Assembly: GCA_964445305.1 (NCBI GenBank) | Contig: CAYUKK010000052.1 | Location: 1-29,870, forward strand | DNA length: 29,870 nucleotides | Reading direction: 5' to 3' | Source: CAYUKK01 sp964445305 | GTDB taxonomy: Bacteria > Acidobacteriota > Aminicenantia > Aminicenantales > UBA8522 | Notes under the pieces: model-generated | Told to the model about the DNA's origin: nothing | The model's input: the letters and a program-made list of their open reading frames with translations, nothing else | Database searches by the model: none | Program-made: the position numbers and the translations under genes | In this document: in pieces, positions 15,139 to 23,147 of the stretch | How the letters are laid out: each line of letters starts with the position of its first letter | How positions within the stretch are numbered: position 1 is the stretch's first letter

Positions 15139-16665
15139 CTACTTGAGCACACCGATAGCTTTCTCGACGGCTTCGAGAATCTCCCCGCTCTCGACAACTT
15201 CTTTGAGCTTGTTGATGTCCTCAAAAAGCGGCCTGTCCTCGTCGAGATGGGCGACGTACTTGCGGATGACGCCATGAGCGGCCTGGACGCCTTGGCTGGG
15301 CTTGAGCGGAGCACGGAAATCGATGGCCTGGGCTCCGGCCATCATCTCAATCGCCACGACGGCCTGGGCGTTGTCGATGACATCACGCGTCTTGAGGGCC
15401 GTCGTCCAGCCCATACTGACAAAATCTTCTTGGTCGGCGGCGGCCGGAATCGAGCCTGTGGCTGCCGGGTGGGAAAGAACGCGGTTTTCGCAAACGAGAG
15501 CGCCGGCCGTATACTGGGAAAGCATCATCCCTGAAAACATGCCGGCGCCCCTGGTCAAAAAGGCCGGCAACCCGACGCTGAGATGAGGATTCATCAACCG
15601 GTTGAGTCGCCTCTCGGATATGACCGCCACAGTCGTCACCGCCATGCCCAAGAGCTCGAGGGCAAAGGCCTGCGGCGTTCCCTGGAAATTGGCGCCGGTG
15701 AGGACGAGCTCTTCGTCAGGGAAGAAAACGGGGTTGTCGGCGGCGTTGTTAAGCTCGATTTCGATCATGTATCGAGCCCACTTGAGGGCGTCGCGGGCTG
15801 CGCCGACGACCTGGGGTGTGCTACGGAGGCTGTAAGCGTCCTGGACCTTTTTCTTCCCCAGCTTGGACAGAAGCTCGCTCCCCTCGGTGATACGGCGGAT
15901 ATTCTCGGCGCACTCTATAGCACCGGGATAGCGACGCACCCGGTGAAGGCGCTCATCGTAGGCCTTCATATTGGCGTTCAAAACTTCGAGGGTCATGGCG
16001 GCGGCGATCTCGGAATTTTTGATTAGGCGATGAGCGTCGTAGATTTCGAGGGCGCCGAGGCCGGTGATGAAGTTGGAACCGTTGATGGCGGCCAGGCCAT
16101 CACGGGCCTCGAGCACGACCGGTTTAATGCCTGCTTTTTTCAAGGCTTCGGCCGCGGGAAGCCTCTCTCCCTGGTAGAAAGCTTCTCCCTCGCCCATTAC
16201 GGCCAGAGCAATCTGGGACATGGGCGATAAATCGCCGCAGGCGCCGACTGAGCCCTTCTCACAGACGACGGGAGTGACGCCGCGGTTGAGCATCTCCTTC
16301 ATCGTTTCGGTGACAAGGAGTCTGATCCCGGAATGGCCGTGGCAGTGGCAGCTTATTCGGCTGAGCATGGCGGCGCGGACGATGTCCGCGGGCAAGGGCT
16401 TTCCATAGCCAGCGGCGTGGCTATAGATGATGTATTTCTGGTATTTTTCGACCTGCTCCCGGGTCAAGACGACCTCAGAGAGCTCGCCAATTCCCGTGTT
16501 GACACCGTACATGATTTCTCGCTTTTCGATCTTCCGCTCGAGAAGGCCGCGGCATTTCTCAATCCGCCGCTTAGCCTCGGGATGGAGTTCAATGGGCTCG
16601 TTCCTTCGGGCTACCTCGACGACCTTCTCAATCGTCAGGTTATGTCCATCAACAATCATGGCCAT
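15139..16665 (-). CDS. hutH: Histidine/aromatic amino acid ammonia-lyase with an Ala-Cys-Gly MIO motif
   Basis: 508 residues. This family removes ammonia from histidine (or tyrosine/phenylalanine) by means of the MIO cofactor, which normally forms from Ala-Ser-Gly. Here the motif is GSVGACGDLSPMS: Ala142-Cys143-Gly144 (codons GCC TGC GGC), so the usual Ser is Cys. Other active-site features are present: Tyr53 in YGVNTGIGEL, SHAAGYGKPL, NGSNFITG, KVQDAYSLRSTPQ, FQGTPQA and QEDFVSMG. The SHAAG His and QEDxVSMG favour histidine as substrate, but the subfamily differs elsewhere (CHCHGHSGIR in place of the usual segment), so tyrosine or another aromatic substrate is possible. No hutU, hutI or hutG is nearby. 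The start ATG has AAGGAGG seven bases upstream. It is convergent with the VKOR gene. Confidence 0.9.
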   Translation of the reverse strand: MAMIVDGHNLTIEKVVEVARRNEPIELHPEAKRRIEKCRGLLERKIEKREIMYGVNTGIGELSEVVLTREQVEKYQKYIIYSHAAGYGKPLPADIVRAAMLSRISCHCHGHSGIRLLVTETMKEMLNRGVTPVVCEKGSVGACGDLSPMSQIALAVMGEGEAFYQGERLPAAEALKKAGIKPVVLEARDGLAAINGSNFITGLGALEIYDAHRLIKNSEIAAAMTLEVLNANMKAYDERLHRVRRYPGAIECAENIRRITEGSELLSKLGKKKVQDAYSLRSTPQVVGAARDALKWARYMIEIELNNAADNPVFFPDEELVLTGANFQGTPQAFALELLGMAVTTVAVISERRLNRLMNPHLSVGLPAFLTRGAGMFSGMMLSQYTAGALVCENRVLSHPAATGSIPAAADQEDFVSMGWTTALKTRDVIDNAQAVVAIEMMAGAQAIDFRAPLKPSQGVQAAHGVIRKYVAHLDEDRPLFEDINKLKEVVESGEILEAVEKAIGVLK

Positions 16666-16697
16666 CGTGATTCCTCCTTGAATGATGAATAGGCAAG

Positions 16698-16726
16698 ATG
16701 ATATCGGAAGGGGGCGAATAAGGCAA
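16698..16726 (-). promoter_or_regulatory. Putative promoter of the ammonia-lyase gene
   Basis: Minus-strand TTGCCT (16726-16721), a 17-base spacer and TATCAT (16703-16698) lie 33 bases upstream of the start codon. Upstream of the -35 is an inverted repeat CTCTC-TAAAAT-GAGAG (16741-16756) that could be an operator. Confidence 0.5.
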
Positions 16727-16914
16727 GCGACGGGACGGTCCTCTCTAAAATGAGAGACACGACGTGGAAAATTAGGGATATAAATGAGATGGGAAAGAGG
16801 AAAACACCTGACGCAAGGCCATAAATTCTCGGGCTATCATTTTTTTGGCGATGGTGGGTCCAAGTGTAGGGCAAAGTATCTCACAGGCTGAGGAATCACG
16901 GCCATCTTTCAAGT
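16727..16914. other. Intergenic region, nothing coding recognised
   Basis: Sequence between the ammonia-lyase promoter and the membrane-protein gene. Apart from the inverted repeat at 16741-16756 I see no gene, RNA or terminator with a clear T-run. Confidence 0.4.
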
Positions 16915-17304
16915 TCACCGGAAAAGGTCTCGCTTATTCCACAAGTAACTCAGTGTGAAAACGACGAAAAACAAACTTGGGCCGATGATGGTGATGCGAG
17001 TGAGGCCGGTGATGCCCAGGACGAGCACGGCATCAAAAAGCCACATACCCATGGCAATAGAAGTCATGGCCAACCCGAATTTTCTCATCCGCAGGAGCCC
17101 CCAAGCGCCAACGTAAAGAAAAAGGGAAAGAAGGATGTCGGGCGCGGCAAAAGCGTTATAGACTCGGTCTTCGATCGGCATGGTCGAAGGAAAGGCCTCG
17201 AAGGCAAGCCTTCCCACCCAGAAAATATCCGTGGCCAGAGCGACAAAAAACATGACCACAGCGATTGAAATAATCCCCAGAGACGGTCTTTCTTGCTCAA
17301 CCAT
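16915..17304 (-). CDS. Small four-helix membrane protein, unrecognised
   Basis: 129 residues. Four hydrophobic helices are visible at about 10-30, 53-71, 76-97 and 104-121, with a short basic C-terminus ending WNKRDLFR. The start MVEQERPSLG at 17304 is chosen for its AGAGGG site; the frame extends 49 codons further upstream without a recognisable domain. I do not recognise the family; it resembles many small integral membrane proteins of unknown role. It lies on the minus strand upstream of the ammonia-lyase with about 250 bases between, and divergent from the threonine dehydrogenase. Confidence 0.7.
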   Translation of the reverse strand: MVEQERPSLGIISIAVVMFFVALATDIFWVGRLAFEAFPSTMPIEDRVYNAFAAPDILLSLFLYVGAWGLLRMRKFGLAMTSIAMGMWLFDAVLVLGITGLTRITIIGPSLFFVVFTLSYLWNKRDLFR

Positions 17305-17466
17305 AATTCCCTCTTTTAGACAATCAACATTCCTGATATTATCAAATTTTAGCGGAAAAATATAAGTGTCGCTCCGACTCAGCCTTCGCTCTTCTCTCGC
17401 CTGGCTCGAGAAACCGTGCCCGCTCCCCAAACAGGAACTTCCCATGGGCAATTTTGGGTTATCCTA

Positions 17467-17495
17467 TTGTCTCAGGCCCAAGCCTGTGTTATAAG
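17467..17495 (+). promoter_or_regulatory. Putative promoter of the threonine dehydrogenase gene with an inverted repeat in the spacer
   Basis: TTGTCT (17467-17472), a 17-base spacer and TATAAG (17490-17495). The spacer contains the perfect inverted repeat CAGGC-CCAA-GCCTG (17473-17486), a possible operator lying between the two promoter boxes. Confidence 0.5.
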
Positions 17496-17547
17496 TAAGA
17501 CTCCTTTAATTTCCGGTCCTAAACAAATCTAAAAAGGAGGTCAGCGT

Positions 17548-18528
17548 ATGACAAGAGAAATGAAAAGAATCATGGTCACGGGAGCGGTCGGCCAGATTGG
17601 CTCCGAGCTGACCATGGCTCTGCGCAAGAAGTACGGCAATGATAACGTCCTGGCGACCGGTCACAAAACCCAGCCCTCCCCCACCCTCCGCGACTCCGGC
17701 CCCTTCGAGTTCATCAACGTCACCCAGCGCGAAACGATCGACGCTATGATCAAGAAGTACAACATCGACACCATCTATCACATGTCAGCCATCCTCTCGG
17801 CGGTCGGCGAAAAGAACCCGCAGCTCTGCTGGGACGTCAACATGAACGGCACTTATAACATTCTCGAGGCGGCCCGGGAGCATAACCTGGTCCGGGTATT
17901 TGTGCCCAGCTCGATCGCTGTCTTCGGCCCAGAAACGCCGCGCGTCCACACGCCCAACGATACCATCCTCAAGCCCAAGACGATGTATGGCGTAACCAAA
18001 GTCGCCGGCGAGATCCTCTGTGAGTACTATGTCCGGCGATTCAATGTGGACGTCCGCGGCTGCCGCTATCCCGGGATCATCAGCTACGAGACGCTTCCTG
18101 GCGGAGGGACAACCGACTACGCCGTAGCCATTTTCTTCGAGGCCGTCAAGAACAAGAGCTATAAATGCTTCCTCAAGGAGGATACACGGCTGCCGATGAT
18201 GTACATGCCCGACTGCCTCAAGGCGACTTTTGATTTGATGGAGGCGGATTTCTCGAAGCTCAAGCACCACGCCGATTTCAACGTGACGGCGATGAGCTTT
18301 TCGGCTGGCGAGCTGGCGGCTGAAATCAAAAAGCACATCCCCGATTTCACCATCACCTACGAGCCCGATTTCAGGCAGGCGATTGCCGATTCCTGGCCGG
18401 ATTCCATCGACGATTCCGCGGCCCGGGAAGAATGGGGCTGGACCCCCGACTACGACCTGGCTAAGATGACCGCCGACATGCTCAGCGTCCTGAGCCAGCG
18501 CCATGCCGAGGGCAAGCTGAATTACTGA
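17548..18528 (+). CDS. L-threonine 3-dehydrogenase, SDR (UDP-galactose epimerase-like) type
   Basis: 326 residues, an extended SDR. NAD binding is by VTGAVGQIGSELTMALRKKYG (in two parts: VTGAVGQIG and SELTMALRKKYG) near residues 10-29. The catalytic Ser lies in FVPSSIAVFG and the Tyr/Lys in MYGVTKVAGE. The segment YPGIISYETLPGGGTTDYAV, followed by FFEAVKNKSYKCFL, is diagnostic of the short-chain threonine dehydrogenases rather than of sugar epimerases. It oxidises L-threonine to 2-amino-3-ketobutyrate with NAD+, which is then cleaved to glycine and acetyl-CoA; no 2-amino-3-ketobutyrate ligase gene is in the window. An AAGGAGG site stands seven bases before the ATG. It appears monocistronic, with its own promoter. 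Confidence 0.92.
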   Translation: MTREMKRIMVTGAVGQIGSELTMALRKKYGNDNVLATGHKTQPSPTLRDSGPFEFINVTQRETIDAMIKKYNIDTIYHMSAILSAVGEKNPQLCWDVNMNGTYNILEAAREHNLVRVFVPSSIAVFGPETPRVHTPNDTILKPKTMYGVTKVAGEILCEYYVRRFNVDVRGCRYPGIISYETLPGGGTTDYAVAIFFEAVKNKSYKCFLKEDTRLPMMYMPDCLKATFDLMEADFSKLKHHADFNVTAMSFSAGELAAEIKKHIPDFTITYEPDFRQAIADSWPDSIDDSAAREEWGWTPDYDLAKMTADMLSVLSQRHAEGKLNY

Positions 18529-18691
18529 CAAGAAAGTTTGTTTTTATTTTATTGATTTTAAATACTTTACAGAAATACGAACCGGTAACTTCCCCAACTC
18601 GCCTCCGCTTTCTTGGCTCCGCTGCCAGTCCGGTCAAAAGCTGCTTTCTCAATGTCAGGGGCGATACAATGGGGCGTCCTTATCGTCCGAC

Positions 18692-18720
18692 TTGAAAATA
18701 GTCGCCCTCGGAGATAAATT
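18692..18720 (+). promoter_or_regulatory. Putative promoter of the DUF1028 gene
   Basis: TTGAAA (18692-18697), a 17-base spacer and TAAATT (18715-18720), 18 bases before the start codon. The predicted start of transcription is close to the ribosome binding site, giving a very short leader. Confidence 0.4.
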
Positions 18721-18729
18721 GAGCCGAGG
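18706..18729 (+). promoter_or_regulatory. Inverted repeat overlapping the -10 box and the ribosome binding site of the DUF1028 gene
   Basis: CCTCGG (18706-18711) and CCGAGG (18724-18729) form a perfect six-base inverted repeat with a 12-base loop. The right arm runs into the GAGGAGGG Shine-Dalgarno and the loop contains the -10 box. It could be a repressor site, or an RNA hairpin if transcription begins further upstream. Confidence 0.35.
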
Positions 18730-18738
18730 AGGGAAGGA

Positions 18739-19782
18739 ATGAAAAAATTAATACTATTTCTATCGATTTACTCAATTTTGGCTTTCGGTTCGTTCTTCTT
18801 CCTGTCTTCTTTTTTGCCGGCCTTTCGTGCGTCTGACAGTACTCTCCGGGCGCAAGTCCTTCGCCCCGGTCATACCTACTCTATCGTGGCCATCGACAAA
18901 TCCACTGGCGAACTCGGCGCAGCCGTCCAATCCCACTGGTTTTCGGTCGGCTCGATCGTGCCCTGGGTGGAAGCGGAGGTGGGCGCTGTTTGCACGCAAT
19001 CCTTCGTCGAGGCCTCTTACGGGCCGCTCGGGCTCGAGTTGATGCGGGCAGGAAAGAGCGCTGAGGAAGCTCTGGCCGCACTTGTCAAAGCGGATAAGCG
19101 CGAAGATGTCCGTCAGGTGGCGATGGTCGACTCAAAGGGTAGAGTTGCTGTCCACACGGGGAAAAACTGTATCCCCGAAGCCGGGCATTTTGCTGGCGAC
19201 GGTTTCTCCTGCCAGGCCAACCTCATGCTCAAGAACACGGTCTGGCCAGCCATGGCGCGCGCCTTCGAATCGACAAAAGGTGATCTCGTCGACAGGCTCA
19301 TGGCCGCTCTCGAGGCGGCAGAAGCAGAGGGCGGCGATATTCGAGGCAAACAATCCGCCGCCATCATCGTCGTCCGGGGCCAAAGCTCCGGTGTATGGTG
19401 GAAAGACAGACTCTATGACCTCCGGGTTGAGGACCATCCAGCGCCCCTCGAGGAGCTCAAGCGTCTCATTCGCCTTAACAAAGCCTATCATTTCATGAAT
19501 AGAGGGGATGAGCTTCTGGCCGAAAACAGGGTCGAGGAGGCGATGAAGGCCTACTCAAGAGCGATGGAAATGTATCCAGACAATGCTGAGATGATTTTCT
19601 GGCCAGCTGTAACGCTCGCTTCCATTGGTCGGGTGGAGGAAAGCTTGCCGCTCTTCAAGAAGGTCTTCGCCATAGATACGAACTGGGCACTCCTTGTGCC
19701 CCGGCTTCCCAAGGTTGGACAGCTCCCCAAAGACAAAGGTTTGATCAAGAAAATCCTTGCCCAGTCCCGACAACAGAAATAA
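18739..19782 (+). CDS. Secreted DUF1028 (Ntn-hydrolase-like) protein with C-terminal TPR
   Basis: 347 residues. An N-terminal hydrophobic signal or anchor (about 3-27) is followed by HTYSIVAIDKSTGELGAAVQ and SHWFSVGSIVPWVEAEVGAV, the hallmark start of DUF1028 proteins, which extends to about residue 235 (KQSAAIIVVRG, WWKDRLYDLRVEDHP). The family is related to Ntn hydrolases and is annotated as putative secreted peptidase or amidohydrolase; its reaction is unknown to me. The C-terminal 90 residues contain at least one tetratricopeptide repeat (AYHFMNRGDELLAENRVEEA, then AMKAYSRAMEMYPDN), which suggests protein contacts. It is followed by the GH109-like gene 44 bases later on the same strand, possibly an operon. 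The start has GGAGGGAAGG upstream. Confidence 0.88.
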   Translation: MKKLILFLSIYSILAFGSFFFLSSFLPAFRASDSTLRAQVLRPGHTYSIVAIDKSTGELGAAVQSHWFSVGSIVPWVEAEVGAVCTQSFVEASYGPLGLELMRAGKSAEEALAALVKADKREDVRQVAMVDSKGRVAVHTGKNCIPEAGHFAGDGFSCQANLMLKNTVWPAMARAFESTKGDLVDRLMAALEAAEAEGGDIRGKQSAAIIVVRGQSSGVWWKDRLYDLRVEDHPAPLEELKRLIRLNKAYHFMNRGDELLAENRVEEAMKAYSRAMEMYPDNAEMIFWPAVTLASIGRVEESLPLFKKVFAIDTNWALLVPRLPKVGQLPKDKGLIKKILAQSRQQK

Positions 19783-19826
19783 CAGCCTTTTTCCAGGGAT
19801 TTTAGGCCAGGAAAAAAGGAGGAGAG

Positions 19827-21248
19827 ATGACGAAGACACTCAACAAGGTCTTAAGCCGGAGGGAGTTCATCAAGGCGGGGGCAGCGGCCGGGCTCGGTGC
19901 GCTTTTCCCTCAGCCGGGTCAGCCAGCGCATGAGGCCAGGACTGGCGTTTCGGCGACAGCCGCTGCGCCGGCCGCAGCGCGCCCCGCTTCACCAGCTACC
20001 AGCAAAACGCTCATCGAGTTTAAGCTGCCGCCCATCGACCCGGTTCGCATCGGGTTTGTGGGCGTCGGCGGCATGGGTTCGGCCCATGTCCAGAATTTCC
20101 TCAAGATTGAGGGGGTTGAAATCAAAGCCGTCTGTGATATCGTCGAGGAAAAAGTGCGCCGCATCCAGCAGTGGGTCGTTGACGCGGGCCAGCCCGAGCC
20201 GGCAGGCTATTACCGCGGTGAATGGGATTTTCTGCGCCTTTGCGAGCGCGATGACCTCGACCTCGTCTTCACGGCCACACCCTGGGAGTGGCATGTTCCG
20301 GTCTGTGTCGCGGCCATGAAAGCCGGCAAACACGCCGCCACCGAGGTGCCCGCCGCCGTCACCCTCGAGGAATGCTGGGAGCTCGTTGAAACGGCCGAAA
20401 AAACGCGGCGCCATTGTATCATGATGGAGAATTGCTGCTACGATCGGCCCGAGATGCTCTGCCTGAACCTGGTCAAGAAAGGGCTTCTCGGCGAAATTTT
20501 CCACGCCGAGGCAGGCTATCTCCATGACCTGCGCGAGGTCAAGTTCAGCGGCCACGGCGAAGCGCTGTGGCGGCCCCAGCATTCTATTCGCCGGAATGGC
20601 AACCTCTACCCCACCCACGGCCTCGGGCCAGTGAGCCAGTGCATGGACATCAACCGCGGCGACCGCTTCGACTACCTCGTCTCGATGAGCAGCAAGTCGA
20701 TGGGGCTCAACCTCTATTGCGCCAAAAAATTTGGCCCGGATTCTCCCCAGGCGCGCCAGCGCTACGCTCTCGGCGACGTCAATGTTTCGCTCATCCATAC
20801 GGTTAACGGAAAGGTCATCACCCTCTACCACGACACCTCCTCCCCTCGCCCTTACAGTCGCATCCACATCGTCCAGGGCACACAGGGAATATTCGAAAAG
20901 TATCCGGATAGGGTGCACATTGAGGGCCGAAGCCCTGCGCACCAATGGGAGGAGCTGACGGCCTACTACGAGGAGTTTGACCACCCCATCTGGAGGAAGC
21001 TCGAGGAGCGCTCGAAGGGGGCTGGCCACGGCGGCATGGATTTCATCGAGGACTACCGCCTCATCGAGGCTCTGCGGCAGGGGCGGCCCCTCGACATGGA
21101 CGTCTACGACGCCGCCTCGTGGAGCGTCGTCTCAGCGCTCAGCGAGAAATCCGTGGCCAACCGCAGCCGGCCGGTCGATTTTCCGGATTTCACCCGAGGC
21201 GGCTGGAAAACACATCGTCCCCTCCATGTCATGGAAGTCGAAGCGTGA
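19827..21248 (+). CDS. Tat-exported Gfo/Idh/MocA oxidoreductase, GH109-like (alpha-N-acetylgalactosaminidase family)
   Basis: 473 residues. The N-terminus has a twin-arginine signal (SRREFIKAGAAAGLGALFP, Arg11-Arg12), so the folded protein, with bound cofactor, would be exported. The NAD-binding motif is GFVGVGGMGSAHVQNFL near 74-90. The second half carries YPTHGLGPVSQCMDINRGDR, SSPRPYSRIHIVQGTQG, HGGMDFIEDYRLIEAL and a C-terminal VDFPDFTRGGWKT, which closely match the GH109 glycosidases. These cleave alpha-N-acetylgalactosamine by an oxidation-elimination mechanism using tightly bound NAD+. Family membership is clear; actual substrate in this organism is inferred. An AAGGAGG site precedes the ATG. 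It probably degrades host-type or mucin-like glycans in the periplasm. Confidence 0.9.
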   Translation: MTKTLNKVLSRREFIKAGAAAGLGALFPQPGQPAHEARTGVSATAAAPAAARPASPATSKTLIEFKLPPIDPVRIGFVGVGGMGSAHVQNFLKIEGVEIKAVCDIVEEKVRRIQQWVVDAGQPEPAGYYRGEWDFLRLCERDDLDLVFTATPWEWHVPVCVAAMKAGKHAATEVPAAVTLEECWELVETAEKTRRHCIMMENCCYDRPEMLCLNLVKKGLLGEIFHAEAGYLHDLREVKFSGHGEALWRPQHSIRRNGNLYPTHGLGPVSQCMDINRGDRFDYLVSMSSKSMGLNLYCAKKFGPDSPQARQRYALGDVNVSLIHTVNGKVITLYHDTSSPRPYSRIHIVQGTQGIFEKYPDRVHIEGRSPAHQWEELTAYYEEFDHPIWRKLEERSKGAGHGGMDFIEDYRLIEALRQGRPLDMDVYDAASWSVVSALSEKSVANRSRPVDFPDFTRGGWKTHRPLHVMEVEA

Positions 21249-21283
21249 CGCCGGCTTGAATAGCCACAGAGGGATGGCTGAAG

Positions 21284-21317
21284 AGGCCCAAGGCAAGAAG
21301 ATTCGCCCCCTTGGCCT
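21284..21317. terminator. Hairpin between convergent genes
   Basis: AGGCCCAAGG (21284-21293) pairs with CCTTGGCCT (21309-21317) apart from one bulged C, with a 15-base loop. It stands between the convergent GH109-like and lipoprotein genes. There is no strong T-run, so termination is only a possibility. Confidence 0.3.
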
Positions 21318-21344
21318 GAGGATAGAACCGCAGGTCCTCCGTCC

Positions 21345-22859
21345 TCAAAATTCCCTTAGAAGCGAAAAATCGATGTCAGGACGCTGGGCAATTTCAGTCC
21401 CGACAATAACATTCGTATGATTTTTCCTCCAATAGTAATTGTGTCCCGCTTCCACCTTCCAGGTCTCTCCTGTCTCCGGATCTACAACATCCGTTACACC
21501 AAGGATATAATTAGAAAACTTGCGACTCACATTATCCATCACGGCCTGCCTTGACCAGTAGGATTCGTCGATAATCCGGGCTATTTCCCGGCTCGTCTGA
21601 GCGACAACCTGAGAGACATTGGCGGTTAGCATCTGCTGGCTGGCCACCCACACCGGGTTCATCCGGATGCTCTGGAACATGTGGGTGGCAATTTCTTTGA
21701 CCGAATCCATCTGGTCTTCGGGGGAATAATAGATGAGGAGGAGCTCCACATTCCAGTTTCCACCACCTCCCATAGCCATGCTCTGAACAACCTGGGTAAC
21801 AGCTAAGCCATAGCCAACAAAGGGTTCACCATTGTCAATGAAGCGGAAAGCAGCATCACCGGCATGGCGAGTGAAGGAGATACCCGCCGAGGCAAGATGA
21901 GCCCAGATCTTGTTGAAGTTCGCCACTATATCCGGACGGTCCTTCTGCTCGACGATCGAAAACGCTGAAAAATTTTGCCTATGATGATCGAGATACTCCA
22001 GGAGAAAGCGCTGCCCCGGTAAATACCTTTTCACCAGCATATTCACGCCATAACCGGGCGAGTACCATGAGCCTTCCCTGAATCCTGACCAGAGCAACAT
22101 CTGAGTGGGGATAGCAAAAACAGGAAGGTTCTCATCATTGAATCGTATCTTGATTTTCTGGTCCGGAGAAATGGTCTCAAGGACATGGACAAGGTCAACC
22201 GCTGCGCGGCGGAAGGTGCCGCCGGTTGCGCTCCATCCTTGAGGAATATCGATAGTGAAAGCATTTTCGACGGGATCCTGCCAGGGCCGATACCGTATCC
22301 GATTTGTAACCGATTGCTCGAAAACGCCCTCCTCAGCGCTTTCAAACCGGAAGGATTCGAGCATAGTGATAAGCTGGTGTTTTTGCCTTTCGAAGCTTTC
22401 GCCGGGAGCGGCCAGGACATAGAGGACTCCGCTTTTTTCATAAATCGAACAAAGCGCTATTCCCACGTAAGAGGAACCATCTTTTCTGAACAGGAACCTG
22501 CACGCAGCTTCATCTGGAAAAGCCCGCAGCTGCCCTACTTTTTCGAGCGAGGGCTGTTCAAAAAACTGAGTGAGCTGGGGAATATTCTGCTCGAGCCAGG
22601 AGCGACTGTCCATGTTTTTCCCGAGAAAAAAGGGATAAATGACAATGAAAGAAGATTTTGCCTCTTCTTGTGCACTCAGCCAGATATATTTTTTGTCAAT
22701 GACTTGAGCTGACCAGGATTCGGGATGATTGATGGAAAAACCCTGAGGATATTTTTTTTCCACCATTCTCGGAGTTCCCGAATCGCAGGCAAAACAGAGG
22801 ACAAGACTCCCGATACTCAAGACGAAAAGAGCGATTTTGGGTCGAAATTTGATATCCAT
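21345..22859 (-). CDS. Probable lipoprotein with two PsbP-like segments, unrecognised family
   Basis: 504 residues. The N-terminal hydrophobic stretch ends with LVLCFACDSG; Cys25 could be lipidated although the box (CFAC) is not canonical, so simple Sec export is the alternative. Two segments look alike: YPQGFSINHPESWSAQV near 38-54 and NAFTIDIPQGWSATG near 205-219, each opening a region like PsbP/DUF1795 beta-sheet domains, so the protein may be an internal duplication. The last 90 residues have VTDVVDPETGETWKVEAGHN and YYWRKNHTNVIVGTEI, which I have seen as a conserved tail in uncharacterised bacterial proteins. No catalytic motif is apparent. The start has GAGGA six bases upstream. It is convergent with the GH109-like gene and 288 bases downstream of the GH51 gene on the same strand. 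Confidence 0.7.
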   Translation of the reverse strand: MDIKFRPKIALFVLSIGSLVLCFACDSGTPRMVEKKYPQGFSINHPESWSAQVIDKKYIWLSAQEEAKSSFIVIYPFFLGKNMDSRSWLEQNIPQLTQFFEQPSLEKVGQLRAFPDEAACRFLFRKDGSSYVGIALCSIYEKSGVLYVLAAPGESFERQKHQLITMLESFRFESAEEGVFEQSVTNRIRYRPWQDPVENAFTIDIPQGWSATGGTFRRAAVDLVHVLETISPDQKIKIRFNDENLPVFAIPTQMLLWSGFREGSWYSPGYGVNMLVKRYLPGQRFLLEYLDHHRQNFSAFSIVEQKDRPDIVANFNKIWAHLASAGISFTRHAGDAAFRFIDNGEPFVGYGLAVTQVVQSMAMGGGGNWNVELLLIYYSPEDQMDSVKEIATHMFQSIRMNPVWVASQQMLTANVSQVVAQTSREIARIIDESYWSRQAVMDNVSRKFSNYILGVTDVVDPETGETWKVEAGHNYYWRKNHTNVIVGTEIAQRPDIDFSLLREF

Positions 22860-23147
22860 GTCTTTTCCTCACGTAAATAGAATGCCTCGCTTTTCGACGG
22901 CGAACTGCACATCAGTCTCTCCTCGCTTTCTGTAACCCTTTTCTCTCTCGATTCTTACCCAGTTTTTAATCAGAAACGAGAACTTTGGCAAACTTCAAGC
23001 CCGGGGCTTTTCTTTTTAGACCTATACCATAATCATGGCATGAAACTCAACCATCCAGCCGCCGGGGTCATGATAATATGGCTTTTTCATTTCTTCCCAT
23101 CAAGCGCATTATCCATGAGCACGAACTTGTCGGTGTCGATATCAGTG
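22860..23147. other. Intergenic region with a terminator-like hairpin on the plus strand
   Basis: Between GH51 and the lipoprotein gene. A hairpin AAGCC-CGG-GGCTT (22997-23009) is followed by TTCTTTTT on the plus strand, which has no plus-strand gene upstream of it. On the minus strand, where a terminator for GH51 would be expected, no T-run follows. A 68-codon plus-strand frame at 23040-23246 overlaps the GH51 3' end and is not credible. Confidence 0.4.

Noticed and set aside
15139..16665. A histidine utilisation operon
   Set aside because: Only the ammonia-lyase is present; neighbours are a VKOR fusion and a membrane protein, with no urocanase or imidazolonepropionase.
19989..21029. A 346-codon minus-strand frame
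   Set aside because: Antisense to the GH109-like gene and without recognisable domains.
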